Source: Malus domestica (lineage: Eukaryota; Streptophyta; Magnoliopsida; Rosales; Rosaceae). From it: a stretch of DNA of 64,000 nucleotides. A program made the translations under genes and the position numbers. Below, in pieces: positions 45,770 to 54,854 of this stretch (within the stretch, counting starts at the first letter, position 1; every line of letters begins with the position of its first letter). The notes under the pieces are model-generated. The model saw only the letters and a program-made list of their open reading frames with translations, searched no databases and was not told where the DNA came from. Location: assembly GCF_042453785.1 (NCBI RefSeq), contig NC_091673.1:4781501-4845500 (forward strand), written 5' to 3'.

Positions 45770-46180
45770 CTTCATCAATGGAGGACAACTACAAATTCTC
45801 AAAAGCTTCACACTATCTTGATCAAGATAGTGTGAAGCAAAATCAATTCATGGTACCCAACAAAAGCTTCAACTCCAAAGTTTCACCTACAAAGCTTCAA
45901 CTCCAAAGCTTCACTAACAAAAGCTTCATCAATGGAGGACAACTACAAATTCTCAAAATCTTCACACTATCTTGATCAAGATAGTGTGAAGCAAAATCAA
46001 TTCATGGTACCCAACAAAAGCTTCAACTCCAAAGTTTCACCTACAAAGCTTCAACTCCAAAGCTTCACTAACAAAAGCTTCATCAATGGAGGACAACTAC
46101 AAATTCTCAAAATCTTCACACTATCTTGATCAAGATAGTGTGAAGCAAAATCAATTCATGGTACCCAACAAAAGCTTGAC
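45770..46180 (+). repeat. tandem repeat array 3, 154-bp unit
   Basis: Two full and one partial copy at a 154-base period (45778, 45932, 46086). Each includes a perfect 32-bp palindrome whose left half is CTTCACACTATCTTGA. Neighbouring units are almost identical, so this array is the youngest. Confidence 0.93.
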
Positions 46181-46660
46181 CCATAAAAGCTTGACCTACA
46201 AAAGCTTGACCCACAAAAGCTTGACCCATAAAAGCTTGACCGACAAAAGCTTCACCTACAAAAGCTTCACACTATCTTGATCAAGATAGTGTGAAGCAAA
46301 ATCAATTCATAGTGCCTAACAAAGATTGACCTACAAAAGCTTGACCCATAAAAGCTTCACCAACAAAAGCTTGACCCATAAAAGCTTGACCCACAAAAGC
46401 TTGACCCATAAAAACTTGACCTACAAAAGCTTGACCCACAAAAGCTTCACCTACAAAAGCTTCACCCACAAAAGCTTCACCTACAAAACTTCAACACAAA
46501 AGCTTCACCTACAAAAGCTTCACATTATCTTAATCAAGATAGTGTGAAACAAAATCAATTCATGGTGCCCAACAAAGCTTCAACCTCAAAGCTTCACCTA
46601 CAAAGCTTCAACACCAAAGCTTCACCTACAAAGCTTCAACACCAAAGTTTCACCTACAAA
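46160..46660 (+). repeat. tandem repeat array 4, 15-16 bp unit
   Basis: More than 20 copies of AAAGCTTGACCCATA, AAAGCTTCACCTACA and similar. Two further copies of the palindrome sit inside (46267 perfect, 46520 with changes). Confidence 0.92.
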
Positions 46661-47120
46661 ACTTTAAAATATATATATATCTATTTTTTCGGAAATTCGA
46701 AAATTCAAAAAAAAAAAAATCGAAAAAAAAATTTTAAAAAAAAAATTGCCTAGGCCTCTTTTTCTTTGGTTCTAACAACTTTCATAACAAATATATATAA
46801 AGAAGGAGTTTTGGGCTACCACTTAGAAAGGAAATGCCTTATTCATCAACTCCCTTGACCGGAGACTTAGGGGACTCCTACGATATGCTATTGCACCTTG
46901 ATACTCGGAAGTCTCACAACCACTCAGTGACTTGAATTTTTCAAGTCTTCAAACGAGAAGTTTTCCTCACTCGGGAAATTAAGGGAGCACTACCTCAACC
47001 TACATGCTTCACTCACAAAGCTTCAACATACAAGTTTCAACAAAAGGAAAAATTCAAAGAACTTAGTGAAGAAGGCCTTGGTGTATTTAACACAATACGT
47101 TGAAATGAAGCAAAGCTTGT

Positions 47121-47126
47121 TTATTG
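47121..47126 (-). terminator. poly(A) signal of the antisense gene
   Basis: AATAAA on the minus strand, about 70 bases after the antisense ORF stop (ORF end 47193). Position and sequence fit a plant near-upstream element; functional use is inferred. Confidence 0.5.
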
Positions 47127-47192
47127 ATATCTCTAATAAGTTACAAATATGTACATATACATAAATCAAAATAAATAAACAAGAGGAAGCTT

Positions 47193-47867
47193 TCACAAAG
47201 GTTGCTCAGGAGAAGTCTCAGCAGTCGGCAGAGCCCCAGATTGAGGAGGCACCATAAGGTGATTATTCGGAGCCTCAGTACTAGGCAGAACCCCAGAAGG
47301 AAGAGGCACCGAAGGTTGATTATTTGGAGCTTCATTACGCAGTACAGCCCTAGAAGACGAAGGCAATAAATGCCTTTGGAACAAACCCACAAACCTCTGA
47401 TGATCAAGTAAAATCTGACCATCAGATTTCTGCAGCTGGTCGAGCTTCCTCTTCATGTTTGTAGCATAGTCATGTGCGAGCCTGTGCAACTGTTTATTCT
47501 CATGTTTGAGCCATCTGATCTCCTGCTTGAGACTTATCACTTCAGCCACCAATGATTTAACTTGGCGGGTTCGAGCAAATAAGCGTTGGGCCATATTAGA
47601 CACAGAACCTGCACACTGAACACTGAGAGCCAGAGAATCCTTAACAGCCAACTCATCAGACCGTTTGGAAAGTAGTCTGTTATCTTTGGGAGTGATAAGG
47701 TTCCTGGCCACCATCGCAGCGGTCATATCATTCTTCATCACAGAGTCCACAACAGTAAGATGACCAGTAGGGGATAAGAATGATGGGTGCCATATGTTGT
47801 CTTGAGAATGCATGGCTGCCTCTTCACCAAAGTTCAAGTCAAAACGACGGTCGGATGGGCCAGACAT
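47193..47867 (-). CDS. antisense accessory ORF of the Tat retrotransposon, coiled-coil protein
   Basis: An intact 224-aa frame, antisense to gag-pol, between integrase and the 3' LTR. I start it at MSGPSDRRFDLN; an in-frame ATG at 47900 would add 11 residues. Residues ~98-148 form a strong heptad coiled coil (VKSLVAEVISLKQEIRWL then KHENKQLHRLAHD). The C-terminus carries two copies of a ~21-residue Pro-rich unit (EAPNN...PSGVLP / EAPNN...SGALP). No enzymatic motif or membrane segment. Tat-lineage elements are known to carry additional antisense ORFs of unknown function, and I recall near-identical hypothetical proteins in plant databases. It is uninterrupted although gag and pol are broken. 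A TATA box upstream and AATAAA downstream make a complete transcription unit. Function unknown. Confidence 0.75.
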   Translation of the reverse strand: MSGPSDRRFDLNFGEEAAMHSQDNIWHPSFLSPTGHLTVVDSVMKNDMTAAMVARNLITPKDNRLLSKRSDELAVKDSLALSVQCAGSVSNMAQRLFARTRQVKSLVAEVISLKQEIRWLKHENKQLHRLAHDYATNMKRKLDQLQKSDGQILLDHQRFVGLFQRHLLPSSSRAVLRNEAPNNQPSVPLPSGVLPSTEAPNNHLMVPPQSGALPTAETSPEQPL

Positions 47868-47975
47868 TCTCAGAAATGATGAAGGAGAAATGAGGTGCAA
47901 TAAATATCTGAATTAAGGGGAAAATTCCTACAAGCAATAACTGTCTGAATGTACTCATTGCACATAATTGGTGCC

Positions 47976-47981
47976 TTTATA
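47976..47981 (-). promoter_or_regulatory. TATA box of the antisense gene
   Basis: TATAAA in CTTTTATAAAGGCACC on the minus strand, 109 bases before the chosen ATG (47867) and 76 before the alternative one (47900). This spacing would give a leader of ordinary length. Confidence 0.55.
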
Positions 47982-48039
47982 AAAGAAAGGGCAACATGGC
48001 CGTTGATTTAAAAATCGAAGTGGCACCACTCTTTGGATT

Positions 48040-48985
48040 CCGAAGAGGCACCACTTTCCACACGCAACATCAGCTCCTCGGGTACCACAGATAATTTTGC
48101 CAAAGATCTCTGACAAAGTTTAGACACATAAATTTTGAAGGTCCAGTTACCCTACTATTACCCACAAGGGTAAATGAACACCACCATTGCTTGATAACTA
48201 AAAAGTCTCAATGTGTGTCAACCTCCGTGTTCCGTGGCAAGGCAGATTGGTAAAAATGCCCAACCTTTACTCACATTCGAGAAAACACTCCCAACAAGAT
48301 TGCTTTCTCAAAAATCTAAGATGCACCGTTCTCTGAATCTCGAGAGCCAGATCCCTGACAAGATTACTTGTTCGAAAACCGAAGAGGCACCGCTCTCCGA
48401 ACTTCGAGAGCCAGATTTCCTTAGATAAAGCTTGTCTGCAATCTTCACATACAACATCAGCTTTCCAGATACCACAAACCATTTTTTCAAAGCGCTCTGA
48501 CAAAGTTAAAATATGTGAAGCTTGCAGCTCCCACTACATTGCTATGACCAAGAAGGGTAAAGGAATAACATTATTACTTGCTCAAAAATCGAAGAGGCAC
48601 CGCCCTCCGAATCTCGAGAGCCAGACTCCCAACATGATTACTTTCTCAAAAATTGAAGAGGCACCGCTCTCCGAATCTCAAGAGCCAGACTCCCAACAGG
48701 ATTACTTTCTCAACAATCGAAGAGGCACCGTTCTCCGAATCTCGAGAGCCAGATCCCCGACAGGATTGCTTGTTCGAAAACCGAAGAGGCATCGTTCTCC
48801 GAACTTCGAGAGCCAAATTTCCTTGGATAAAGCTTGTCTGCAATCTTCACACGCAACATCAGCTTTCTATATACCACATACCACTTTTTCAAAGTGCTCT
48901 GACAAAGTTAAAACACGTGAAGCTTGCAGCTTCCACTACATTGCTATGACCAAGAAGGGTAAATGAATAGCATTACTACTTGTTG
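48040..48985 (+). repeat. tandem repeat array 5, ~400-bp and ~64-bp units
   Basis: 48436-48580 is repeated at 48845-48985 (AACATCAGCTTTC, GCTCTGACAAAGTTAAAA, CACTACATTGCTATGACCAA), with a more divergent third copy at 48066-48180. Between them is a 62-66 base unit with GAAGAGGCACCG and CGAGAGCCAGA in at least five copies. Confidence 0.9.
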
Positions 48986-49603
48986 TTAGGGAGACTTCTA
49001 TATATGTTGACCTTCATCCTTCACGGACAAGCAGACTTGCAAAAATGCTTAACCCTTCCAAATATCTGAGAGGAAACCAGAAAACCCTCCAGCCCAGTTC
49101 AAGAATAAACCTGTGGAAAGTTACTTCTTTAAAAGCAAAAGTATCTCATATCATCTCTTCTCCATTTGCTTCTCCTTATCCTTGTTGCTGTTTACGACAC
49201 AAGGAGAATGAGAACTATCAACCGGAAGCCAAAGTCGAACCTCTAATCCAGGTTGCTTGCTTGGAAGTCTGATTGCTTACCTTGTCTGTTACCTCTTTCG
49301 GAAAATCTCCTAACTCGGCAACTTGGGGGACTCATACTATAGGGTTTTGTATCGCACTTGACCAAGCTCGAAACTACAAGTAAGCTTCAAGTGAAATTGA
49401 TACATTACCTTGTGCATCTTCATCGATTAAAGATACCACCCCTGGATGAAGGAAAAGTACTTATAGAGAAGATACCACATCTACATATGAGACAGATAAG
49501 GCAAGTGAAAATGATATCACACTTCGGTACTTAGAAGTTTCGTGATTACTCAATGGCTTAGATCTTGCAAGTCCCCAACCGAGGAGCTTCCCTCACTCGG
49601 GAA

Positions 49604-49616
49604 CTTAGGGGAGCAC
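49604..49616 (+). other. polypurine tract before the 3' LTR
   Basis: TTAGGGGAGCAC immediately precedes the TG of the 3' LTR, where plus-strand synthesis would be primed. Similar TTAGGGGACT / TTAAGGGAGCAC / TTGGGGGACT copies lie at about 46867, 46980 and 49322. Confidence 0.7.
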
Positions 49617-50131
49617 TGTTTGTACCATACTTGACCAATCCCGAAACTACTGAGCACCGGTCAACGTTATACTGTCAAGGACCCAAAAGAGTTTCCTTCC
49701 AACCAGGAGGCCAATTACAGTGCGACACGTGTCGACATCATAAGCCAATCATAGCGCCACACGCGTCAACATCAGAAGCCAATCACAACACGACACGTGT
49801 CAATGTTAGAATGAAACTAGAAACTCTCCTCTATAAATAGAGATCATTCTCTCACAATATTGACTAATGTCATTTGTACTAAATCATTCACTTGTACTCA
49901 CTAAAGGAGAGCTTTAACCTATGTACTTGTGTAAACCATTCACAATTAATGAGAACTCATCTACTCCGTGGACGTAGCCAATCTAGGTGAACCACGTATA
50001 TCTTGTGTTTGCTTCCCTATCTCTATCCATTTACATACTTATCCATACTAGTGACCGGAGCAATCTAGCGAAGGTCACAAACTTAACACTTTCTATTGTA
50101 CCAAAGTCCTCACTGATTTTGTGCATCAACA
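49617..50131 (+). repeat. 3' LTR, 515 bp
   Basis: Same length as the 5' LTR and ~96% identical by eye. It retains the GACACGTGTC units (49720-49805) and a TATA box at 49832-49839, and ends GTGCATCAACA. Confidence 0.93.
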
Positions 50132-50790
50132 ATACATTTGTTTTCAAAACATAAGTTTTATTACTTTTTGTTCTAATAATGAGGAATTACTTTAATTAAT
50201 TTTTTTATATAAAGAGTCGTTCACAATGTAAAAGTTTAAATTACTTGAATTAATTTTTTTTTTCTTATAAAGAGTCATCAATCAACGGATAATAACCTTT
50301 TTGTTAATTCAAAAGTATATGATTTATCATTATTATTTAGATTCTGGAGACTTATCTACAAAAAAACAAGACTATCTAGAGCATTGTGTATGAATCAAAC
50401 ATGTTTTTAAACATTCCAAAAAGATGAATATTCATTTTAATATAGTTTATAATTGGGTACGTTTTAATTCAGGGTTGGTATGTTTTCATTTGATGTTGGT
50501 ACGTTTTCATTTAATGTTGGTACGTTTCCATTTGGCGTGGGTGTATATTTAGATTTGAAAAGTTTAAATTTTTAGACTTAAATATAGTTGAAATTATTTA
50601 AAATATATAGTAGATAGTTAAATGTAAATTAATTTCAATTAATTTGAAGTAATTCAAATCTCAGTATCTTAATTAAATGTTTCAAAAGCTTAATAAAAAA
50701 CTCAAAAAGCATAAATGTTTAATCTACAAAAGTCTAAAATGAGGCATCTAATTCTAATTTCTCTATTTTAAAACGGAAACCGAACTTAAC
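50132..50790. mobile_element. right part of the inverted-repeat element split by the retrotransposon
   Basis: Carries the inverse of the motifs at 36890-37147, ending with AATGAGGCATCTAATTCTAA near 50740. It is AT-rich with no ORF. Confidence 0.5.
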
Positions 50791-51447
50791 CCAACCCGCT
50801 TGAAATGGGCCGATTCGGGCTAGGGTCCACGGGTCCTTTTTTTATTTATTTTTATTTATACAATCAAGGCCGTCTCCACCCGAACCACCACTCAATAGCA
50901 CCGCCCGAACTCAGATCTGCCTCTTATCCCGCTGCAAATCCACCAAGAGCTGATGCAACTGCAAATTCATCCGAGACACAGAAACCAACCTAGAAGATTA
51001 CTGCTTGCTTCTGCAGTTGCTTCCTTTTCTGCATATCCAAATAATCCAAGCAGCAACAGAGTAATGGAAGATCCCAAGAAATATGTGGAGACTAGCTTAA
51101 GGAAGGCTCCACCCAACAAATCGAATCCGACCACAATCGGTAACCCGATCGATATTGGTGTAAGGATCCCAAAATAGAAAGAGAAGGAAATTCCACTTAT
51201 CGACTTTAATAAAAAAAAAAAAAAACACAGATTAAAAATTTGGAAGAAAGAAAAGCCAAGTTCAGATCTTTATCTTACCTCTGAAACGCTCCAACCAATA
51301 TCTCCAAATATGCACGTGCTGATCGACATCGATTTTGTTGTTGCACCTGACCATGTAGCGCAGACACAGCGAAATATTTGATCTAGAAATTTTAGCTTGC
51401 CTCAAATGTTAAAAACGACGAGTATTGTTATATTCATCCACTTGTTT
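50791..51447. other. spacer with an unrecognised short ORF
   Basis: A frame at 50953-51177 reads through MEDPKKYVETSLRK and NKSNPTTIGNPIDIG before a TAG. The sequence is less AT-rich than its surroundings and could be an exon fragment, but I recognise no family, and no partner exon is evident. Confidence 0.25.
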
Positions 51448-51456
51448 TATTTTTTT

Positions 51457-52681
51457 GGGTAAAAGACTGTTTACTACCCTCATGTTTTGTGGTTTTCAAC
51501 ATTTAGTACATTAAGTTTTTTTCGTCTCAGATTCATACCTAAAGTGTAAATTTTGGGACAGTTTCATACATCCGTTAGTCAAACTGTTAAATCTGCCGTT
51601 AATTATGACGTGGCGCCATGACTGGGCGCCACGTGTCATCCACGTTTTTTTTTTCTTTTCTTCTTTCTTCTTCTTCCTTCTTCTGCAACTTTTTTTTTCT
51701 TCCTTCTCCTTCTTCCTTCCTCCTTCTTCATTCCCCTTCTTCTCCTTCTTCCTTTTTCTTCCTTCTTCTTCCTCTGAATCTGGGGAAGTTTTTTTTTTTT
51801 TTCTTCCTCCTTCTTCCTTCTTCTTCTTCCTCCGAATCTGGGGAAGATGAAGGTTTTTTTTTTTTCTTCCTCATTCTTCTCCTTCTTCTCCTTCTTCCTT
51901 CTTCCTTCCTCCTTCCTCCTTCCCCTTCTTCTTTTTCTTCCTTCTTCTTCCTCTGAATCTGGGGAAGATGGAGGTTTTTTTTTTTCTTTCTTCTTCTTCC
52001 TCCTCCTTCCTCCTTCCTTCTTCTTCTTTTTCCTCCTCCGACTGCAACTTTTTTTTTTCTTCCTTCTTCTTCCTCCATCTTCTTCTCCTTCTTCCTTCTT
52101 CCTTCCCCTTCTTCTCCTTCTTCCTTCTTCTTCATCTTCCTCAAAAAAAAACAAAAAAAAAACCTTCATCTTCCCCAGATTCGAGGAAGAAGAAGAAGAA
52201 GAAGAAGGAAGAAGAAGAAAAAGAAGGAAAAAGAAGGAAGAAGGAAGAAGAAGAAGAAGAAGGGGAAGGAAGAAGGAGGAAGAAAAAAAGAAGTTGCAGT
52301 CGGAGGAAAAAGAAGAAGAAAGAAGAAAAAAAAAGAAAAAAAAAAACTTCCCCAGATTCGGAGGAAGAAGAAGAAGAAGGAGAAGGAGAAGGAAGAAGAA
52401 GGAGAAGAAGGAGAAGAAGGAGAAGGAAGAAAAAAAAAAGTTGCAGAAGAAGGAAGAAGAAGAAAGAAGAAAAGAAAAAAAAAAGAAAAAAAATGTGGAT
52501 GACACATGGCGTCCAGTCATGGCGCCACGTCACAATTAACGACAGATTTAACAGTTTGACTAACAGATGTATGAGACTGTCCCAAAATTTACACTTTAGG
52601 TATGAATCTGAGACGAAAAAAACTTGATGTATTAAATGTTAAAAACCACAAAATATGAAGATAATAAACAGTATTTTACCG
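51457..52681. mobile_element. 1.2-kb fold-back element with TTC/GAA arms
   Basis: Terminal inverted repeats of about 190 bases: left GGGTAAAAGACTGTTTACTA..., right its inverse ending TTTTACCG. Both arms include GTACATTAAG/CTTGATGTA, GGGACAGTTTCATACAT and CGTGGCGCCATGACTGG. It is flanked by TATTTTTTT on both sides (51448-51456, 52682-52690), a 9-bp though low-complexity duplication. The middle is ~500 bases of TTC/CTT-rich pyrimidine strand then ~350 bases of GAA/AAG-rich purine strand, so it can fold into one long hairpin. Four copies of an interspersed CTGAATCTGGGGAAG-type spacer show it grew by tandem duplication. The long Arg/Lys/Glu or Ser/Phe/Leu frames here are artefacts. Confidence 0.85.
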
Positions 52682-52690
52682 TATTTTTTT

Positions 52691-53002
52691 TCTCATCCAA
52701 TTGAAATGGATGAGCGAATGTGCCTGGTAGCACCTTTACCTATTAATGATGTATGCCCCGAAGCTCGAAATGATGATTGACTTTATTTATATTTTTATTA
52801 TCGAATTTAATAAATCAAACAAAAACGATGATTATAATTCCACAGTGATAAATAGGAAACCGCGAACATAGTTGAACATAATGCTTGTGTAGGACTTTGT
52901 TTATTACTAAAAGGTTCTTGGTAAGACCGTTGGTTTTCTACAAAAGTTAGTTAGGGAAAAATAAAACGAAATAACTATAATCTTTTACCTAACGACGCTG
53001 CC
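52691..53002 (+). promoter_or_regulatory. upstream region of the HAD gene
   Basis: About 310 bases between the fold-back element and the HAD start codon. AT-rich; no clear TATA box was fixed. The element therefore borders the promoter directly. Confidence 0.4.
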
Positions 53003-54497
53003 ATGGAAGGTTGCTTGATGAGATGCTCTCACGGCGGCGCACTATTCAAAAACCTCAAACCCCTCCCTTTAAACCTCCCCAGAAACTCCATTCGCGGCTC
53101 TTCCATGTCCGTCTACTCCGGCGGAGGAGGAGGATCGGCTCTTAGTCTCAAGGTCTACGACGCATTGCTGTTAGACGCCGGAGGCACTCTGTTGCAGTTG
53201 GCGAAGCCAGTCGAAGATGTCTACGCTTCCATTGGAACCAAATACGGTGTCGTATCGAAATCCCACTCCTCAATTTCCCATCAAAATTTTAAAATTGGAG
53301 CCAAATTCAAAGAACCCTTTTTTTTTTTTTTTTTTTTCTGCAGGTGTGACTGCAACTCCAGCTGAAATCAAGCAGGGATTCAGAAGAGCACTTTCTGCTC
53401 CTTGGCCTCAGAAGCTGCGTTACCAGGTTCTTAAATTGGTTTAATTTAAATTTCTGCGAATAATTCAAAACTAGTGTGACTAATTAGTTGTTTTGGGTAC
53501 TAATAAGGCTGTAATTAATCGATAATTATAGGGAGATGGGAGGCCATTTTGGAAACTTGTTGTGTCCGAAGCCACTGGTTGTTCTAATCTCGATTATTTC
53601 GAACAAGTTTATGAGGTAATTTCAGTGATTATATATAAAGATTGAAGCTTTGAAGCGAATTGCTTTGTAGGAAGCAAAGGAAAACGTTGAAATTTTTGTT
53701 AGTTCATTGTTAGAAGTGCTTTTGGTTGTCAGAAAGTACTTTTAGCTCTTCCAGAAGTAGTCTAAACCGACCATGGTTATGATATTGTTGATGGTTTTGG
53801 TTGTTTTTATCAGTACTATGCTAAAGGCGACGCATGGCGTCTTCCAGATGGAGCTTATGAAACAATGCTTCTTCTCAAAGAGGCTGGAGTTAAGCTGGCT
53901 GTTGTATCCAATTTCGACTCCCGCTTACGGAAGCTACTTGAGGACCTTAATGTTTTGCATCTGTGAGCATCTGGGCTAGCCTGTTGGATTCGAGGTGCAC
54001 GGGTGTAGGGTTTCTTCGTTTCTTTTACGTGAAGAGATAAAGCATTTCTCATGCTTTTGTTTGCAGGTTTGATTCCGTTATCATATCTTCAGAAGTTGGG
54101 CATGAGAAACCAGATGCAGGCATATTCGAAGCCGCTTTAGGTATGCATAGCAATGTCGTCGTAGAGATCAAGATTTGTTCTTACAATTTAAAAGTACACT
54201 TTGAAGCTACTCTCTAAGTCCGTCTGTTGTTGCAGATCAAGTACGTGTGGATGCTGGCAAAGCAGTACATGTTGGCGACGACAAAATTGCAGATAAGGAT
54301 GGGGCCAATGCCATTGGAATTGATTGCTGGTAAGAGTTCTTCACAGTACAATGTCGCACTATACAAAACAAAGCTGTAAATTTAGTTGATTCCAGAGTCG
54401 ATACTACTTACCCTTGATTTGAATAAGCAGGTTATGGGGCCTAGATGTGAAGGCATTCTCTGACATTCAAAATCGCATTCTCATTTCAGAGTCTTAG
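53003..54497 (+). CDS. HAD-superfamily protein, HDHD3-like
   Basis: A haloacid-dehalogenase-fold protein; substrate unknown. Seven exons join in frame: 53003-53246, 53344-53426, 53532-53615, 53814-53962, 54067-54140, 54236-54329 and 54431-54497 (stop TAG), 264 aa. Residues 1-40 are basic and Ser/Gly-rich, a possible organelle transit peptide. Motif I is [10 protein letters not shown] (Asp58). Motif II is VVSNFDSR, with the Ser position kept. Motif III Lys is in [10 protein letters not shown]. Motif IV is [13 protein letters not shown]. The usual second Asp of motif I (DxD) is Gly here, as in several HDHD3-like proteins, so phosphatase activity is doubtful. The cap is the small helical type ([13 protein letters not shown]...DYFEQVY). 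Its stop lies 358 bases from the stop of convergent CUL3. Confidence 0.88.
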
Positions 54498-54854
54498 CTT
54501 CCGAAGAACTAGGTACCACGCTGCATTTTTGTCGATTGTAAATTCAAGCTTGCTCGATCCTCATTTGTTCTTTGTTTTTCAGGTACCGCACTGTGAATCC
54601 CAAGCAGTGATTGAACCACAAGCAGTGTCTTCGGCTCCAACTGATCGATTGACAGATTCATTAATTTAACCAGTGATATTACTGGAAAGGAAAATATCAT
54701 CCGATCAACTCAAACAGTGAATGTTTCAAGTGGAAATAAATGGATATTCATTGAACATCAATGGAGCTTACAGAGATCAGGACAACGTTACATTTGCCCT
54801 AGCCGAGGTACACTTTTCAGTTGTAAATGCTAAGACAACAATTAAACGATTTCG

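Larger units (their letters stand above)
37148..50131 (+). mobile_element. Ty3/gypsy LTR retrotransposon, Tat lineage, ~13.0 kb
   Basis: Two 515-bp LTRs bound the element. Near-identical 5-bp flanks ATACG (37143-37147) and ATACA (50132-50136) are the target duplication with one change. Order: LTR, primer-binding site, gag, protease, reverse transcriptase, RNase H, a second RNase H, integrase, 5.8 kb of tandem repeats with an antisense ORF, polypurine tract, LTR. RNase H before integrase makes it Ty3/gypsy; the extra RNase H (WSLYVDGSSN..., 42067 on) and large 3' spacer with an antisense ORF are hallmarks of the Tat/Ogre/Retand group. I count about 20 differences between the LTRs by eye (~4%), so the insertion is fairly recent. 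Its sense genes are broken by stops and a frameshift, so it is not autonomous. Confidence 0.92.

Noticed and set aside
44930-46180. Regular repeats resembling a CRISPR array
   Set aside because: The repeats are contiguous without unique spacers, in a plant retrotransposon; they are ordinary tandem repeats.
45531-46753. Chain of ~65-aa frames with repeated text (for example KSFINGGQLQ)
   Set aside because: They come from 154-bp and 15-bp tandem DNA repeats. 154 is not a multiple of three, so no continuous protein is kept.
51605-52627. Long frames rich in Lys/Arg/Glu or Phe/Ser/Leu (up to 294 aa)
   Set aside because: They are translations of TTC/GAA runs in the fold-back element, open in several frames on both strands. 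No protein signal.
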